Shown piece after piece: positions 32,518 through 40,303 of a stretch of 46,341 bases of DNA. A program made the translations under genes and the position numbers. The notes under the pieces are model-generated. The model was given only the letters and a program-made list of their open reading frames with translations, searched no databases and was not told where the DNA came from. Position 1 is the first letter of the stretch. The number at the start of each line of letters is the position of its first letter. The stretch is from Chloroflexota bacterium (GTDB lineage Bacteria; Chloroflexota; Dormibacteria; Dormibacterales; Dormibacteraceae), in NCBI GenBank assembly GCA_005883575.1, contig VBFH01000069.1, positions 1 through 46,341 of the forward strand, in the 5' to 3' direction.

Positions 32518-33036
32518 TCAGTAAGTGATTTCGACCGCGGGCTTGCTTTCGCCTCCCAGGCGAGTGCGCGCGGTCTCCCCGCGGCTGGTGGCGGTCACGT
32601 GACCTGCCGCCTTGGCCAATCCAAAGCGCGGCATGTTGCCGTAGACCGCTTCGTAGCGGCCTGCTGCGACCAGATAGGTCTCATGCCAGATCCCGACGCT
32701 GCCGGTCCGTGCCGCCTTCCGGTTGAAATCGCGCCACGCCGGAAGATGAGGGTCGTCTTGGTTCCGGGCAAAGCGATCCAGGTCGTCAAAGGTTTTCCAG
32801 TACTGGACGACCATCGGCGCCCAGTTGGAGAAGGAAAAGAACAGCTCGGCGCCCAGGAATCCTTTCTCCGGGTGCTTATAGAGCTCCCGCAGCATGGGCG
32901 CCATTGCAACCGCCACCGACCACCAGTCCGGCACTCTCCATAACCGGTTGATCCGCATGCCGATCAGAAAGACGACGAAGGATCCCTGGATATCTGCGGC
33001 ATATCGGCCCAAGAAGATATTTGCCATGGGCCGCAT
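32518..33036 (-). CDS. DUF4188-family (monooxygenase-like) protein
   Basis: The 172-residue protein matches DUF4188: FVVFLIGMRINRLWRVPDWW, LRELYKHPEKGFLGAELFFS, APMVVQYWKTFDDLDRFARN, and VGIWHETYLVAAGRYEAVYG, NMPRFGLAKA. The family has a ferredoxin-like dimeric alpha/beta-barrel fold related to small haem or cofactor-free monooxygenases, with no established reaction. It ends 5 bp before the dehydrogenase start on the same strand, so the three minus-strand genes 30657-33036 are probably one operon. Confidence 0.88.
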   Translation of the reverse strand: MRPMANIFLGRYAADIQGSFVVFLIGMRINRLWRVPDWWSVAVAMAPMLRELYKHPEKGFLGAELFFSFSNWAPMVVQYWKTFDDLDRFARNQDDPHLPAWRDFNRKAARTGSVGIWHETYLVAAGRYEAVYGNMPRFGLAKAAGHVTATSRGETARTRLGGESKPAVEITY

Positions 33037-33201
33037 CGTAAGCCAGGCCGGGCAAGGACATGAAACTCCAAAGACCCGGGCATCTTTGCGGGTCGTCGGG
33101 ACTATCGCGGCATTTCCGATCGATTAGTCAAGGGCTCCTCCCCAGTCACTAGTTGTGGCGCATCCATGAGCGGGTGGAGTTTCGAAGCAAGGAGGCGGGA
33201 G

Positions 33202-34599
33202 ATGGGGACCGCGACGAGGATCGGCGAGTTCGGCGGCGAGTTGATCTTGCCTGGCGACCAGACATACGACCGGAGCCGGGCAGTGTGGAATGGCATGGTC
33301 GACCGGCGCCCGGCCGCCATCCTTCGCTGCGCGTCCCCTGAGGACGTGGTTTCAGGCATGCGTTTCGGCCGTGAAGCCGGCCTCGAGATCGCTGTGAAGT
33401 GCGGCGGCCACAGCGTGCTCGGCCTTTCCGTGCCGAACGGCGGAGTCATGATCGACCTGACCCCCATGAGCGCGGTTCGCATCGACCCGGTCCGACGCAA
33501 GGCCTGGGTCGGTGGTGGCTCGCTGCTTCGAAACCTGGACGAGGCCGCGCAGGAGCACGGCCTTGCAACGACGGCTGGAAACGTCTCGCACACAGGCGTC
33601 GGCGGGCTGACCCTTGGCGGCGGAATGGGGTGGCTTGCGCGACAGTTCGGTCTGTCCTGCGACAACGTCGAGGCGTATACCGTTGTGACTGCCGATCGAC
33701 GCATCGTGCACGCGTCTGAATCGGAGAACGCCGATCTGTTCTGGGGCCTCCGTGGAGGAGGGGGGAACTTCGGCATTGTTACCGAGTTCGAGTTTCGCCT
33801 CCACCCAGTCGGCGGCCGCGCACTCGTGGTGGACCTCGTCTTCGATGCCGCCGAAGCTCGCGACGCGCTTCGCGGCTGGCGCGACCTGTTGCCCGACGCA
33901 CCCCGGGCGGCAACCCTCACGGCAAGCGCCACGACGGCCGCAGATCTACCATCGACGCCGCCCGGTCTGCGGAACCGACCCATCGTCACCGTCGGCTACG
34001 TCTGGGTGGGCGATCTCAATGAAGGGCTCCGCTTTCTCTCGACGATTCGCGAGCTCGGCAGGCCCGCAACCGAGCGCGTCCAGGAGATGTCATACGTCGG
34101 GCTCCAGTGCATGAGCGACGACCCGAACGGCCATGGCCGCCGCCGCTATTCCAAAGGTCACTACCTGACCGAGCTCAGCGACGCCGCGATCGACGCCTTC
34201 CTGGCGCGCGGCCTACCGGCGAGCGGGGCCGACCCCGACTGGTCACGCATCCCGAACGGCGGCTTCCAGGCATACGGCGGCGCGATCGGCGATGTCGGGG
34301 ACGACGATGCGGCGTTTAGCCACCGCCAAACGCTCGTGGAGTTTGGCTGCGGGACGAACTGGGTGGATCCGAAAGAGGATGGCGACCGGGTGTCCGCTGC
34401 GCGGGCCTACGCAGCGGCGCTCGAGCCGTTCGCAAGTGGGGTCTACGTCAACGCACTGGGCGACGAAGGCCAGGACGGCGTGCGCCGTGCCTATTCCGCG
34501 CGCAAGCTCACGAGGCTGACCGACCTCAAGCGCCTTTACGATCCTGACAACACGTTCCACCTGAACCAGAACATCCGGCCGGAAGCCCTGTTGGAATAG
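33202..34599 (+). CDS. FAD-linked oxidase, berberine-bridge-enzyme type
   Basis: The 465-residue protein has a PCMH-type FAD domain (AAILRCASPEDVVSGMRFGR, AVKCGGHSVLGLSV with His70 as the likely covalent 8-alpha flavin ligand). GVGGLTLGGGMGWLARQFGL and FWGLRGGGGNFGIVTEFEFR follow, and the C-terminal BBE motif is YDPDNTFHLNQNI. The second, cysteinyl flavin link is not expected because SHTG replaces the usual Cys-Pro. The ATG at 33202 has AAGGAGG about 8 nt upstream, so the earlier start at 33166 is rejected. Members oxidise sugars, alkaloids or phenolics. Confidence 0.94.
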   Translation: MGTATRIGEFGGELILPGDQTYDRSRAVWNGMVDRRPAAILRCASPEDVVSGMRFGREAGLEIAVKCGGHSVLGLSVPNGGVMIDLTPMSAVRIDPVRRKAWVGGGSLLRNLDEAAQEHGLATTAGNVSHTGVGGLTLGGGMGWLARQFGLSCDNVEAYTVVTADRRIVHASESENADLFWGLRGGGGNFGIVTEFEFRLHPVGGRALVVDLVFDAAEARDALRGWRDLLPDAPRAATLTASATTAADLPSTPPGLRNRPIVTVGYVWVGDLNEGLRFLSTIRELGRPATERVQEMSYVGLQCMSDDPNGHGRRRYSKGHYLTELSDAAIDAFLARGLPASGADPDWSRIPNGGFQAYGGAIGDVGDDDAAFSHRQTLVEFGCGTNWVDPKEDGDRVSAARAYAAALEPFASGVYVNALGDEGQDGVRRAYSARKLTRLTDLKRLYDPDNTFHLNQNIRPEALLE

Positions 34600-34986
34600 G
34601 ACGCGATCTGTCGGGGCCTGGCGACAAGAGAACGACTTCGACGATGGCGGCGGGTCAGACGTTGACGAGGAGTGGGCCGGGAGGGGTCCCGGCCAACAGT
34701 TACTAAACCGTCCTGAGCCGGCACCGCGCCCGTAGCCATTTCAGGAGACCGAGGCCTAGCCACGGCGCCGGGCGAAGAAGAAAGATGCGGTGAGGTCTGG
34801 ATCGCACCGTGATCTGCAAATGGCGCCGAGTATCCGCACGCGGGATCATTTGACAATCATTCCGTTCAGTAGTACTGCTTTAGTTGGCGACTGCACCGGC
34901 CGCACGGAGGGCCTTGCGGAGTGGGGTGGTCTCACGCGGGTTGTGGCTCTGTCGCTCCCCCCGGTGTTCTCGATGAGGAGGCATGC
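34600..34986. other. Intergenic region holding hairpin repeat copy A
   Basis: This 387-bp gap has no supported gene. It contains the first copy of the dispersed hairpin repeat (34671-34707) and an AT-richer stretch at 34848-34885 with TTGACA at 34850-34855, a possible -35 element for the downstream secreted protein; the -10 element is weak. Confidence 0.5.
34671..34707 (+). repeat. Hairpin repeat copy A (tRNA-Tyr 3'-end-like)
   Basis: GGCCGGGA (34675-34682), loop GGGG and TCCCGGCC (34687-34694) form an 8-bp stem, followed by AACAGTTACTAAA. The first half (AGTGGGCCGGGAGGG) is identical to the end of the tRNA-Tyr gene at 40908-40922. Confidence 0.8.
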
Positions 34987-36447
34987 ATGAAGGTCATATC
35001 TGTTGTTGCTGTCGCGGGAGCCTTGACGCTCGGGCTCAACCAGTCTGCGAGTGCGTCGACGACGTTGGTCTCCGGGCCAAGCTCGTTCGCGGGTTGCGCT
35101 ATAGGTGGGCCCGGCACTGTTTACGTCAATGCTGAGGTCGAGCCCCGAGTCGCAGTCAATCCAACAAACGCACACAACATCGTCGGTGTCTTCCAGCAGG
35201 ATCGCTGGTCGAATGGCGGAGCGCACGGCCTGATCGCCGGCGTCTCGCACGATGGCGGAGCAACCTGGAGAGAGAACTGGGCGCATTTCAGCACCTGCTC
35301 GGGAGGGACTGCCGGCAACGGCGGCAACTACGATCGAGCCTCTGACCCCTGGGTGTCGTTCGCATCCAATGGAGACGTCTACCAAATCAGCCTCTCGGCC
35401 AGCGCGGATTTGGTGACCTCCGGGATCCTTGTGAGCAAATCGACGGATGGGGGCGACACCTGGGGCGAGCCGACAACGCTGATTCGTGATTCGTCAGTTT
35501 TCCACTTCAACGATAAAGAAACGATTACCGCCGATCCGACCAATGCCTCCAATGTTTACGCCGTATGGGATCGCAGTCGCTTCCCCAGTGAGAACGCGGA
35601 TTTCAATGCCCTGCATTCGTTTGCGTTCCGGGGAGATATCTACTTCACCAGGACGACGAACGGTGGCACCAGTTGGGAAGCGCCTCGCAACCTCTTCGCG
35701 CGTAACAGCAATCAGTTTGCGATTGGGAACCAGATCGTTGTCCTGCCCAACGGCACCCTGGTGGATGTCTTCAATATCGGCAAAGGATCTGGAATCCAGC
35801 CTTCCGATCAGTACTTCGAGGCGGTGATCCGCTCGACGGACAAGGGCCTGACCTGGTCAGATCCCATCATCATCTCCAAGGACATGTCGGTGGCGGTCAC
35901 TGATCCGGACACCGGAGCTCCGGTTCGCACCGGCGCGGGCCTTCCCGACATTGCTGTCGACCGCAGCACTGGCACCCTGTACGTGGTTTGGGCCGATGGC
36001 CGCTTCAGCAACGGCGCCCACGATGATGTCGCCCTCTCCCGGTCGACTGATGGCGGGCTTACCTGGTCGGCACCGATAAAGATCAATCAAACGACAAACA
36101 ACGCGGCAGCATTCACCCCATCGGTGTACGTGGCAGCTAACAGCACCGTTGGCGTGGCCTACTACGACTTTCGGAACAACACGCCGGCCGCGGGAGTGCC
36201 GACCGATTACTGGATAATCCGCTGCAAGTCCGCCAGCGCGTGCACCAACACCGCCGATTGGTCGGAGACCCATGTGGCTGGCAGCTTTGATATAGAGACT
36301 GCCCCGATCTCGCGAGGTTACTTTCTGGGCGATTACGAGGGGTTGACTTCAGTAGGGAGCGACTTCAACACCTTCTTGCCGTTCTACGTTCAGACGAATA
36401 CCGGCAACCCGGCCAACCGCACCGACGTATTCGCAACGACGATTTAA
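34987..36447 (+). CDS. Secreted Asp-box (BNR/sialidase-fold) protein
   Basis: The 486-residue protein has a signal peptide (MKVISVVAVAGALTLGLNQS with ASASTT as cleavage region) and at least five Asp-box motifs of the S-x-D-x-G-x-x-W type: SHDGGATW, STDGGDTW, TTNGGTSW, STDKGLTW and STDGGLTW. These sit on a beta-propeller. It resembles sialidase-superfamily glycosidases, but the catalytic arginine triad and Tyr/Glu pair could not be assigned, so it may be a non-enzymatic propeller. GAGGAGG precedes the ATG at 34987. Base composition is less GC-rich than its neighbours. It lies alone between hairpin repeats A and B. Confidence 0.88.
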   Translation: MKVISVVAVAGALTLGLNQSASASTTLVSGPSSFAGCAIGGPGTVYVNAEVEPRVAVNPTNAHNIVGVFQQDRWSNGGAHGLIAGVSHDGGATWRENWAHFSTCSGGTAGNGGNYDRASDPWVSFASNGDVYQISLSASADLVTSGILVSKSTDGGDTWGEPTTLIRDSSVFHFNDKETITADPTNASNVYAVWDRSRFPSENADFNALHSFAFRGDIYFTRTTNGGTSWEAPRNLFARNSNQFAIGNQIVVLPNGTLVDVFNIGKGSGIQPSDQYFEAVIRSTDKGLTWSDPIIISKDMSVAVTDPDTGAPVRTGAGLPDIAVDRSTGTLYVVWADGRFSNGAHDDVALSRSTDGGLTWSAPIKINQTTNNAAAFTPSVYVAANSTVGVAYYDFRNNTPAAGVPTDYWIIRCKSASACTNTADWSETHVAGSFDIETAPISRGYFLGDYEGLTSVGSDFNTFLPFYVQTNTGNPANRTDVFATTI

Positions 36448-36471
36448 CAGACGCTGCCCACTGTGGCGTTG

Positions 36472-36502
36472 GAGCCGCGTCCAAACAGGGCGCGGCTCTT
36501 TT
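36472..36502 (+). terminator. Rho-independent terminator
   Basis: GAGCCGCG (36472-36479) and CGCGGCTC (36491-36498) form a perfect 8-bp stem with an 11-nt loop, followed by TTTT. It lies 25 bp after the stop of the Asp-box protein gene. Confidence 0.85.
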
Positions 36503-36622
36503 GCACCCAAGCGGTTGACTCATTCGTACAGCGCTGCCGCGACATTCGCTTCTGGTCCGTACCTGAGCCGACTCCGCCCATTGCCGAAGCCGGGTGTCCA
36601 CGATGTCTTGAGTCAGGAAACT

Positions 36623-36660
36623 GGTGGGGCGGGAGGGCTCCCGGCCAACAGTTACTAAAG
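36623..36660 (+). repeat. Hairpin repeat copy B
   Basis: GGTGGGGCGGGAGGG is followed by CTCCCGGCC and AACAGTTACTAAAG. The right half is identical to copy A. The left arm has lost one C pairing (GGGCGGGAG instead of GGCCGGGAG). Confidence 0.75.
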
Positions 36661-37090
36661 GTTCGCGGCGTCCACCGACCCGCATTTCGGGGGTGCGCCC
36701 GAACCCGACAGCCATACAGCACGCATGGTGTCATCTTTGCATAAGCAGGAGGTAGGTCCTTCGTGCACAGCCGTTGCTTACACCGAGGGCGAGACCGCCA
36801 ACGCCCGGAAGCCCAAACGTGACGAGGAGGGCTGGAACAGCCGGCAAATCACCGGATGCGACAAACGTGATTTCCAGTCCGACTGCACCAGCCACGCCGA
36901 GCGTGGCGCCGACAGGCCAAACCCAGAATCCAGCCGACCTGCGGTTCACAGCTCACACAACGTCAACTGGCGCCCTTAGTGTTCCGATGTGGTCGATGGT
37001 CCGAGTGCGATCTTTGTGGTTTCGACCAAAGGGGCAATCAGCGCCGCTATATTTCGCGCTGCGATGCAGCCTGAGCCCCAGATCTTGGGG

Positions 37091-37126
37091 AGTGGGCCGG
37101 GAGGGCTCCCGGCCCGCAGTTAACAA
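37091..37126 (+). repeat. Hairpin repeat copy C, with longest match to the tRNA-Tyr end
   Basis: GGCCGGGAG (37095-37103), GG and CTCCCGGCC (37106-37114) form a perfect 9-bp stem with a 2-nt loop, followed by the divergent tail CGCAGTTAACAA. With upstream flank, 37076-37105 matches 40893-40922, across the tRNA-Tyr 3' end, at 28 of 30 positions. Confidence 0.8.
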
Positions 37127-37134
37127 GCTTCGGC

Positions 37135-37545
37135 CTATGTGCGATGCCTCGTCAGGACCCTAGTCAGCTGATCGACCACGCGACTCGCATGTCGCAGGTT
37201 TGCCTCCCCGATCTCTTCGCCCACGCTGTTCGCCCAGACGCGCTGGGCGTTTCGAATCGCCCTGAGGGCCCTTAGGCCTCGTGGTGTGATCTGAACCAGC
37301 TTCGATCGCTGGTGAGCCGGATTGGATGCGTATCCGGTCAGGCGATCGTGCGCCAGCAGGTCAGCCACCCGCTGGACGCTCTGCCGGGTGAGGCCCAACC
37401 GTCGAGCAATCTGCGCGACGGTGGCCGGCTTGTCAAATACCATCTCCAGCGCGAGCCAGCGGGCCAGAGTCTGGCCTCCCGACGCCGCGATCGACTCTCC
37501 TGCGCGGCTGAAGTGCGCCTCGAGCTGGATCACGGGGATGATCAT
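37135..37545 (-). CDS. MarR-family regulator
   Basis: The 136-residue protein has a MarR winged helix: LARWLALEMVFDKPATVAQI, ARRLGLTRQSVQRVADLLAH, and the wing NPAHQRSKLVQITPRGLRAL. The N-terminal dimerisation helix is shorter than usual from the ATG at 37545. The frame stays open upstream (SGRRSQAGEILTS) but has no standard start. The gene diverges from an epoxide hydrolase gene, and two similar dyads occupy the shared region. It lies immediately beside hairpin repeat C. Confidence 0.9.
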   Translation of the reverse strand: MIIPVIQLEAHFSRAGESIAASGGQTLARWLALEMVFDKPATVAQIARRLGLTRQSVQRVADLLAHDRLTGYASNPAHQRSKLVQITPRGLRALRAIRNAQRVWANSVGEEIGEANLRHASRVVDQLTRVLTRHRT

Positions 37546-37585
37546 CGACGTCAGGATCTCACCAGCTTGAGAGCGCCGACCCGAC

Positions 37586-37637
37586 TTGACAGCATTCTGT
37601 CGTTTTGTTAACCTAACTATGACAATATTCTGTCATA
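37586..37637 (+). promoter_or_regulatory. Two tandem dyads over the epoxide-hydrolase promoter (MarR operators)
   Basis: Site 1 is GACAG-CATT-CTGTC (37588-37601); site 2 is TATGACA-ATATTC-TGTCATA (37618-37637). Both fit TGACA-N6-TGTCA, and their centres are 33 bp apart, about three helical turns. Site 1 overlaps TTGACA (37586-37591), a consensus -35, with TAACCT 17 nt later as a weak -10. Binding by the divergent MarR is inferred. Confidence 0.7.
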
Positions 37638-37663
37638 TCGTCGAGACCAAGGGGGGCCAAGAA

Positions 37664-38812
37664 TTGGAGACTGACGCGCTCACGGACCTCAGACCCTTTC
37701 GCATCGACGTTGCGCAGTCCGAGGTGGATGACCTTCGCGAGCGGTTGCGCAAGACCAGGTGGCCTGACGAGCTGCCTGGCGCAGGCTGGGAGTACGGAAT
37801 CCCTCTGAGCCTTGTACGCGACCTCGTGACGTATTGGGCCGACGGATACGACTGGCGTGAGAACGAGGCCCGACTGAACGACTTTCCCCAGTACACCACC
37901 ATCTTGGATGGCCAGAACGTCCATTTTCTGCATGTCCGATCCAGAGAACCAAATGCCATTCCGCTACTGCTGACGCACGGCTGGCCCGGTTCGGTGGTGG
38001 AGTTCATGAAGATCATCGGTCGGCTCGTGGACCCAGGTGCCCATGGCGACGACCCGTCGGACGCCTTCCATGTCGTCGCACCATCGATTCCTGGATTCGG
38101 GTTCTCGGGACCTACCAAAGAGAAAGGGTGGGACGTCAAGCGCATCGCCGCCGCGTTTGCGCAGCTCATGCAGCGCCTCGGCTACGACCGGTACGGAGCT
38201 CAGGGTGGCGACTGGGGTTCAGCCATCTCTCGGCAGCTTGGCTTGAGCGCGCCGGAGCACGTCATCGGACTGCACCTGAACACGCTGGCCACCCCGTCCT
38301 CCGGCGATCCCGAGGATATGAAACTCCTCACCGAAAAGGAAAAGGGCTACATCGAGGCGGCAAACCGCTTCCGCCAGCAGGGCTCCGGTTACTTCATGAT
38401 CCAGGGCAGTCGGCCCCAGACGCTGTCTTACGGACTGACGGACTCGCCCGCCGGCCTGCTGGCCTGGATTGCGGAAAAATTCCACGAGTGGAGTGACCAA
38501 CCGATCGACCGCGACCAGATGCTGACCAACATCTCCGTCTACTGGTTCACGCGCACCGCCAACTCGTCAGCACGGCTCTACTTCGAGTTCGGCCGCTCCG
38601 GCAGCTCCTGGGGCAAGGTCGAGACGTCCATGGTGCCCACTGGCGTGGCGGTGTTCCCGCGAGAGATCGCGCCTCCCATCCGACGCTTTGCCGAACGGTC
38701 AAACAACATCGTGCACTGGTCGGAGTTCGATAGAGGCGGACATTTCGCAGCGATGGAGCGGCCCGACGCGCTGGTCGGCGACGTGCGTGCTTTCTTTCGT
38801 AGGTTGGGGTGA
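37664..38812 (+). CDS. Epoxide hydrolase-family alpha/beta hydrolase
   Basis: The 382-residue protein has the N-terminal EHN domain (PFRIDVAQSEVDDLRERLRK, TRWPDELPGAGWEYGIPLSL) and an alpha/beta-hydrolase core. HGWPGS at 105-110 is the oxyanion motif, Asp183 in AQGGDWGSAI the nucleophile, VYWFTRTANSSARLYFE carries a lid tyrosine, and His360 in DRGGHFAAMERP completes the triad. The TTG at 37664 is chosen because a G-rich site (AAGGGGGG) lies 8-16 nt upstream. The earlier starts fall within the operator. Substrates are probably epoxides from xenobiotics or lipids. Confidence 0.93.
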   Translation: METDALTDLRPFRIDVAQSEVDDLRERLRKTRWPDELPGAGWEYGIPLSLVRDLVTYWADGYDWRENEARLNDFPQYTTILDGQNVHFLHVRSREPNAIPLLLTHGWPGSVVEFMKIIGRLVDPGAHGDDPSDAFHVVAPSIPGFGFSGPTKEKGWDVKRIAAAFAQLMQRLGYDRYGAQGGDWGSAISRQLGLSAPEHVIGLHLNTLATPSSGDPEDMKLLTEKEKGYIEAANRFRQQGSGYFMIQGSRPQTLSYGLTDSPAGLLAWIAEKFHEWSDQPIDRDQMLTNISVYWFTRTANSSARLYFEFGRSGSSWGKVETSMVPTGVAVFPREIAPPIRRFAERSNNIVHWSEFDRGGHFAAMERPDALVGDVRAFFRRLG

Positions 38813-38841
38813 CCCGACATCCTCGGCGGACGGTTGAAAAC

Positions 38842-38857
38842 CCTCGCTTAAGCGAGG
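38842..38857. terminator. Perfect 16-bp palindrome after epoxide hydrolase gene
   Basis: CCTCGCTT directly followed by AAGCGAGG begins 30 bp after the epoxide hydrolase stop. It may act as a weak terminator in either direction; there is no T-run. Confidence 0.4.
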
Positions 38858-38870
38858 AGAAATTCGGGAT

Positions 38871-38907
38871 GGTGTGCCGGGAGGGCTCCCGGCCAACAGT
38901 TGCTAAA
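38871..38907 (+). repeat. Hairpin repeat copy D
   Basis: GCCGGGAG, GG and CTCCCGGC form an 8-bp stem inside GGTGTGCCGGGAGGG plus CTCCCGGCCAACAGTT, followed by GCTAAA. It lies between the epoxide hydrolase and the TetR gene and matches copies A and B in its tail except for one base. Confidence 0.8.
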
Positions 38908-38963
38908 CGCTTCATGGTCACCTTTCCAATGACCGAGCGCGTGCTGGGGGATTTGCGCTCGAC

Positions 38964-39629
38964 TCATTGATGCCCGCCCTTGCCGATTCTTGTTGGGGGC
39001 AAAGGGCGATCGTGACTCGGCAGCGGGCCAGTCAGATAACGCTGAATCGTCGGTGCGTAGCAGGCAATCAGCAGCTCTGGATCGGCGCTTGCGATCGGTT
39101 CGAGCTTTATGACGAATCGGGCCATCGCGAGGCCCATGAGTTGAGAACCGACGAGGGCAGCGCGAAGTCGCGGTTGCGGCATATCAAGCGATTCGGCGAC
39201 CCGACCCATCACTTCTCTCGAAAAGAATTCCCGAGCCAGGCGAGCCGCCTCGTCGTGCGTGGCCGATGCCCGGATCAATCCAATCATCGGCCCACCCGCA
39301 GCCCAATCCCTTCCCCAGACGCCGAGGAGACGTCTCAGCAATCGTTCTCCGATGCCGTCCAGGCCCCCCGCCAGGAGCTCCGGCACGACATCGCGTGGGT
39401 TGACCGGTAGCTGGAGGGCAGCCACCAAGAGCTGATCCTTTGAACCGAAGTAGTGGTAGAGCAGCGCGGGATCCACACCCGCCGCGTCCGCGATGCCACG
39501 GATCGTGCTCCCTTCGTAGCCGTGTCGCTCGAAATAAGTCTTGGCGGCAGACAGGATTGCTTCCCGGTTCGCTGGCGAACCTGGTGTTCGCCCCACACGG
39601 ACCTTCCTGCGACTTCTCGCGACGACCAT
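38964..39629 (-). CDS. TetR/AcrR-family repressor
   Basis: The 221-residue regulator has its helix-turn-helix at about residues 22-68 (REAILSAAKTYFERHGYEGS, TIRGIADAAGVDPALLYHYF, GSKDQLLVAALQ) after a basic arm (RSRRKVRVGRTPG). The C-terminal domain (GSQLMGLAMARFVIKLEPIA) is clearly paralogous to the TetR at 4291-4902. It diverges from a strong promoter that leads into the nitroreductase-like gene, its probable target. Confidence 0.93.
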   Translation of the reverse strand: MVVARSRRKVRVGRTPGSPANREAILSAAKTYFERHGYEGSTIRGIADAAGVDPALLYHYFGSKDQLLVAALQLPVNPRDVVPELLAGGLDGIGERLLRRLLGVWGRDWAAGGPMIGLIRASATHDEAARLAREFFSREVMGRVAESLDMPQPRLRAALVGSQLMGLAMARFVIKLEPIASADPELLIACYAPTIQRYLTGPLPSHDRPLPPTRIGKGGHQ

Positions 39630-39663
39630 GCCGCTCAGTCTACCCGAGAAATTTCAACGCCCG

Positions 39664-39693
39664 TTGACATCTCAGGCCGTGGCGGCATATAAT
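39664..39693 (+). promoter_or_regulatory. Consensus sigma-70-type promoter
   Basis: TTGACA (39664-39669) and TATAAT (39688-39693) are both perfect and are separated by 18 nt. It points toward the nitroreductase-like gene at 39833. Perfect matches are rare in this GC-rich window. The divergent TetR gene starts 35 bp upstream, so the promoter is probably repressed by it. Confidence 0.8.
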
Positions 39694-39722
39694 TCAACAA
39701 GCGATGAAATCGACGCTGCGGT

Positions 39723-39836
39723 TTGTTGCTTGCGCTCGGAACCGCGGTTGGCTTCGTGGTCGCCATCTCAGACGGCTTCCAGACGCCAAGCCCTGCCGTC
39801 GTTACCGGTTCACTGAATGAGAGGTCTGGATCATGA
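39723..39836 (+). CDS. Possible small membrane peptide coupled to the nitroreductase-like gene
   Basis: A 37-residue frame from TTG reads as one helix (LLALGTAVGFVVAISDGF) followed by a short polar tail (QTPSPAVVTGSLNERSGS). Its TGA shares an ATGA overlap with the next gene's ATG. An ATG at 39703 in another frame encodes MKSTLRF, so a one-base frameshift could have split an original 43-residue peptide. No ribosome-binding site is obvious. It is supported only by hydrophobic pattern and coupling. Confidence 0.35.
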   Translation: MLLALGTAVGFVVAISDGFQTPSPAVVTGSLNERSGS

Positions 39837-40303
39837 ATCTGTGGCTGAGCATCGCCTCAAGCTTCTTGCTTCTGCCCCTTGTGCTCGTGATTGCAGTTCG
39901 GCTCTGGCCGAAACAGGTCGCGCGCTTCAATCGCGTGGTGACGAACCGCACGATCGGCCGACTGGCGAATGGCTTGAAGATGCCTACGTTTGGATACGTC
40001 ATTCACGTTGGCCGCAAGTCCGGGAAAGTGCATCGCACACCGGTCAACGTATTCAGGATCCGCGATGGCTTTCTGTTCGGTCTCACATACGGGAGGGATA
40101 CGGAGTGGGTCAAGAATGTCCTCGCGGCCGGCCGCTGCGCGGTGGAAACGAGGGGGCGAGTCTACGAGCTCGTGGACCCGGCTCTTGTCACCAAGCCCGC
40201 TCGTGGAGACTTGCCGTTCATGTTCTGGGTGGTTCTCCGTTTAATGCAGGTAGAAGGGCTGAAATTCAAGAATGCGCCGCGCGCCATGCCAAAGGCGGTG
40301 TGA
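39833..40303 (+). CDS. Deazaflavin (F420)-dependent nitroreductase-family protein
   Basis: The 156-residue protein has an N-terminal membrane-like helix (LSIASSFLLLPLVLVIAVRL) and a split-barrel core of the Ddn/DUF385 type: TFGYVIHVGRKSGKVHRTPV, NVFRIRDGFLFGLTYGRDTE, WVKNVLAAGRCAVETRGRVY. The GRKSG-x-x-RTP motif binds the cofactor phosphate, as in Ddn. Substrates are unknown, though the TetR context suggests a xenobiotic or quinone. It lies downstream of the consensus promoter. Confidence 0.9.
   Translation: MNLWLSIASSFLLLPLVLVIAVRLWPKQVARFNRVVTNRTIGRLANGLKMPTFGYVIHVGRKSGKVHRTPVNVFRIRDGFLFGLTYGRDTEWVKNVLAAGRCAVETRGRVYELVDPALVTKPARGDLPFMFWVVLRLMQVEGLKFKNAPRAMPKAV

Larger units (their letters stand above)
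36448..37134. other. 687-bp region without a supported gene
   Basis: It holds a terminator (36472-36502) and hairpin repeats B and C. A weak minus-strand frame at 36731-36949 would give a 72-residue product with two hydrophobic segments (GATLGVAGAVGLEITFV and PALLVTFGLPGVGGLALGV) from a GTG start. It may be a remnant of a membrane protein but cannot be supported as a gene. Confidence 0.5.

Noticed and set aside
34675-34694. Hairpin repeats as ordinary rho-independent terminators
   Set aside because: No T-run follows any copy, a true terminator already serves the Asp-box gene, and the shared tail extends beyond the stem.
36365-36715. Minus-strand frames with VGREPSRPT-like repeats (also at 34.5-34.9 and 38.5-38.9 kb)
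   Set aside because: The shared peptide comes from translating the hairpin repeat; the rest of each frame is unrelated.
36731-36949. 72-residue minus-strand membrane-like frame
   Set aside because: Two hydrophobic runs are present, but there is no ribosome-binding site, no recognisable family and no operon partner.
34671-38907. Hairpin repeats as a CRISPR array
   Set aside because: There are only four copies, at spacings of about 0.5 to 2 kb with genes between them, and no cas genes.
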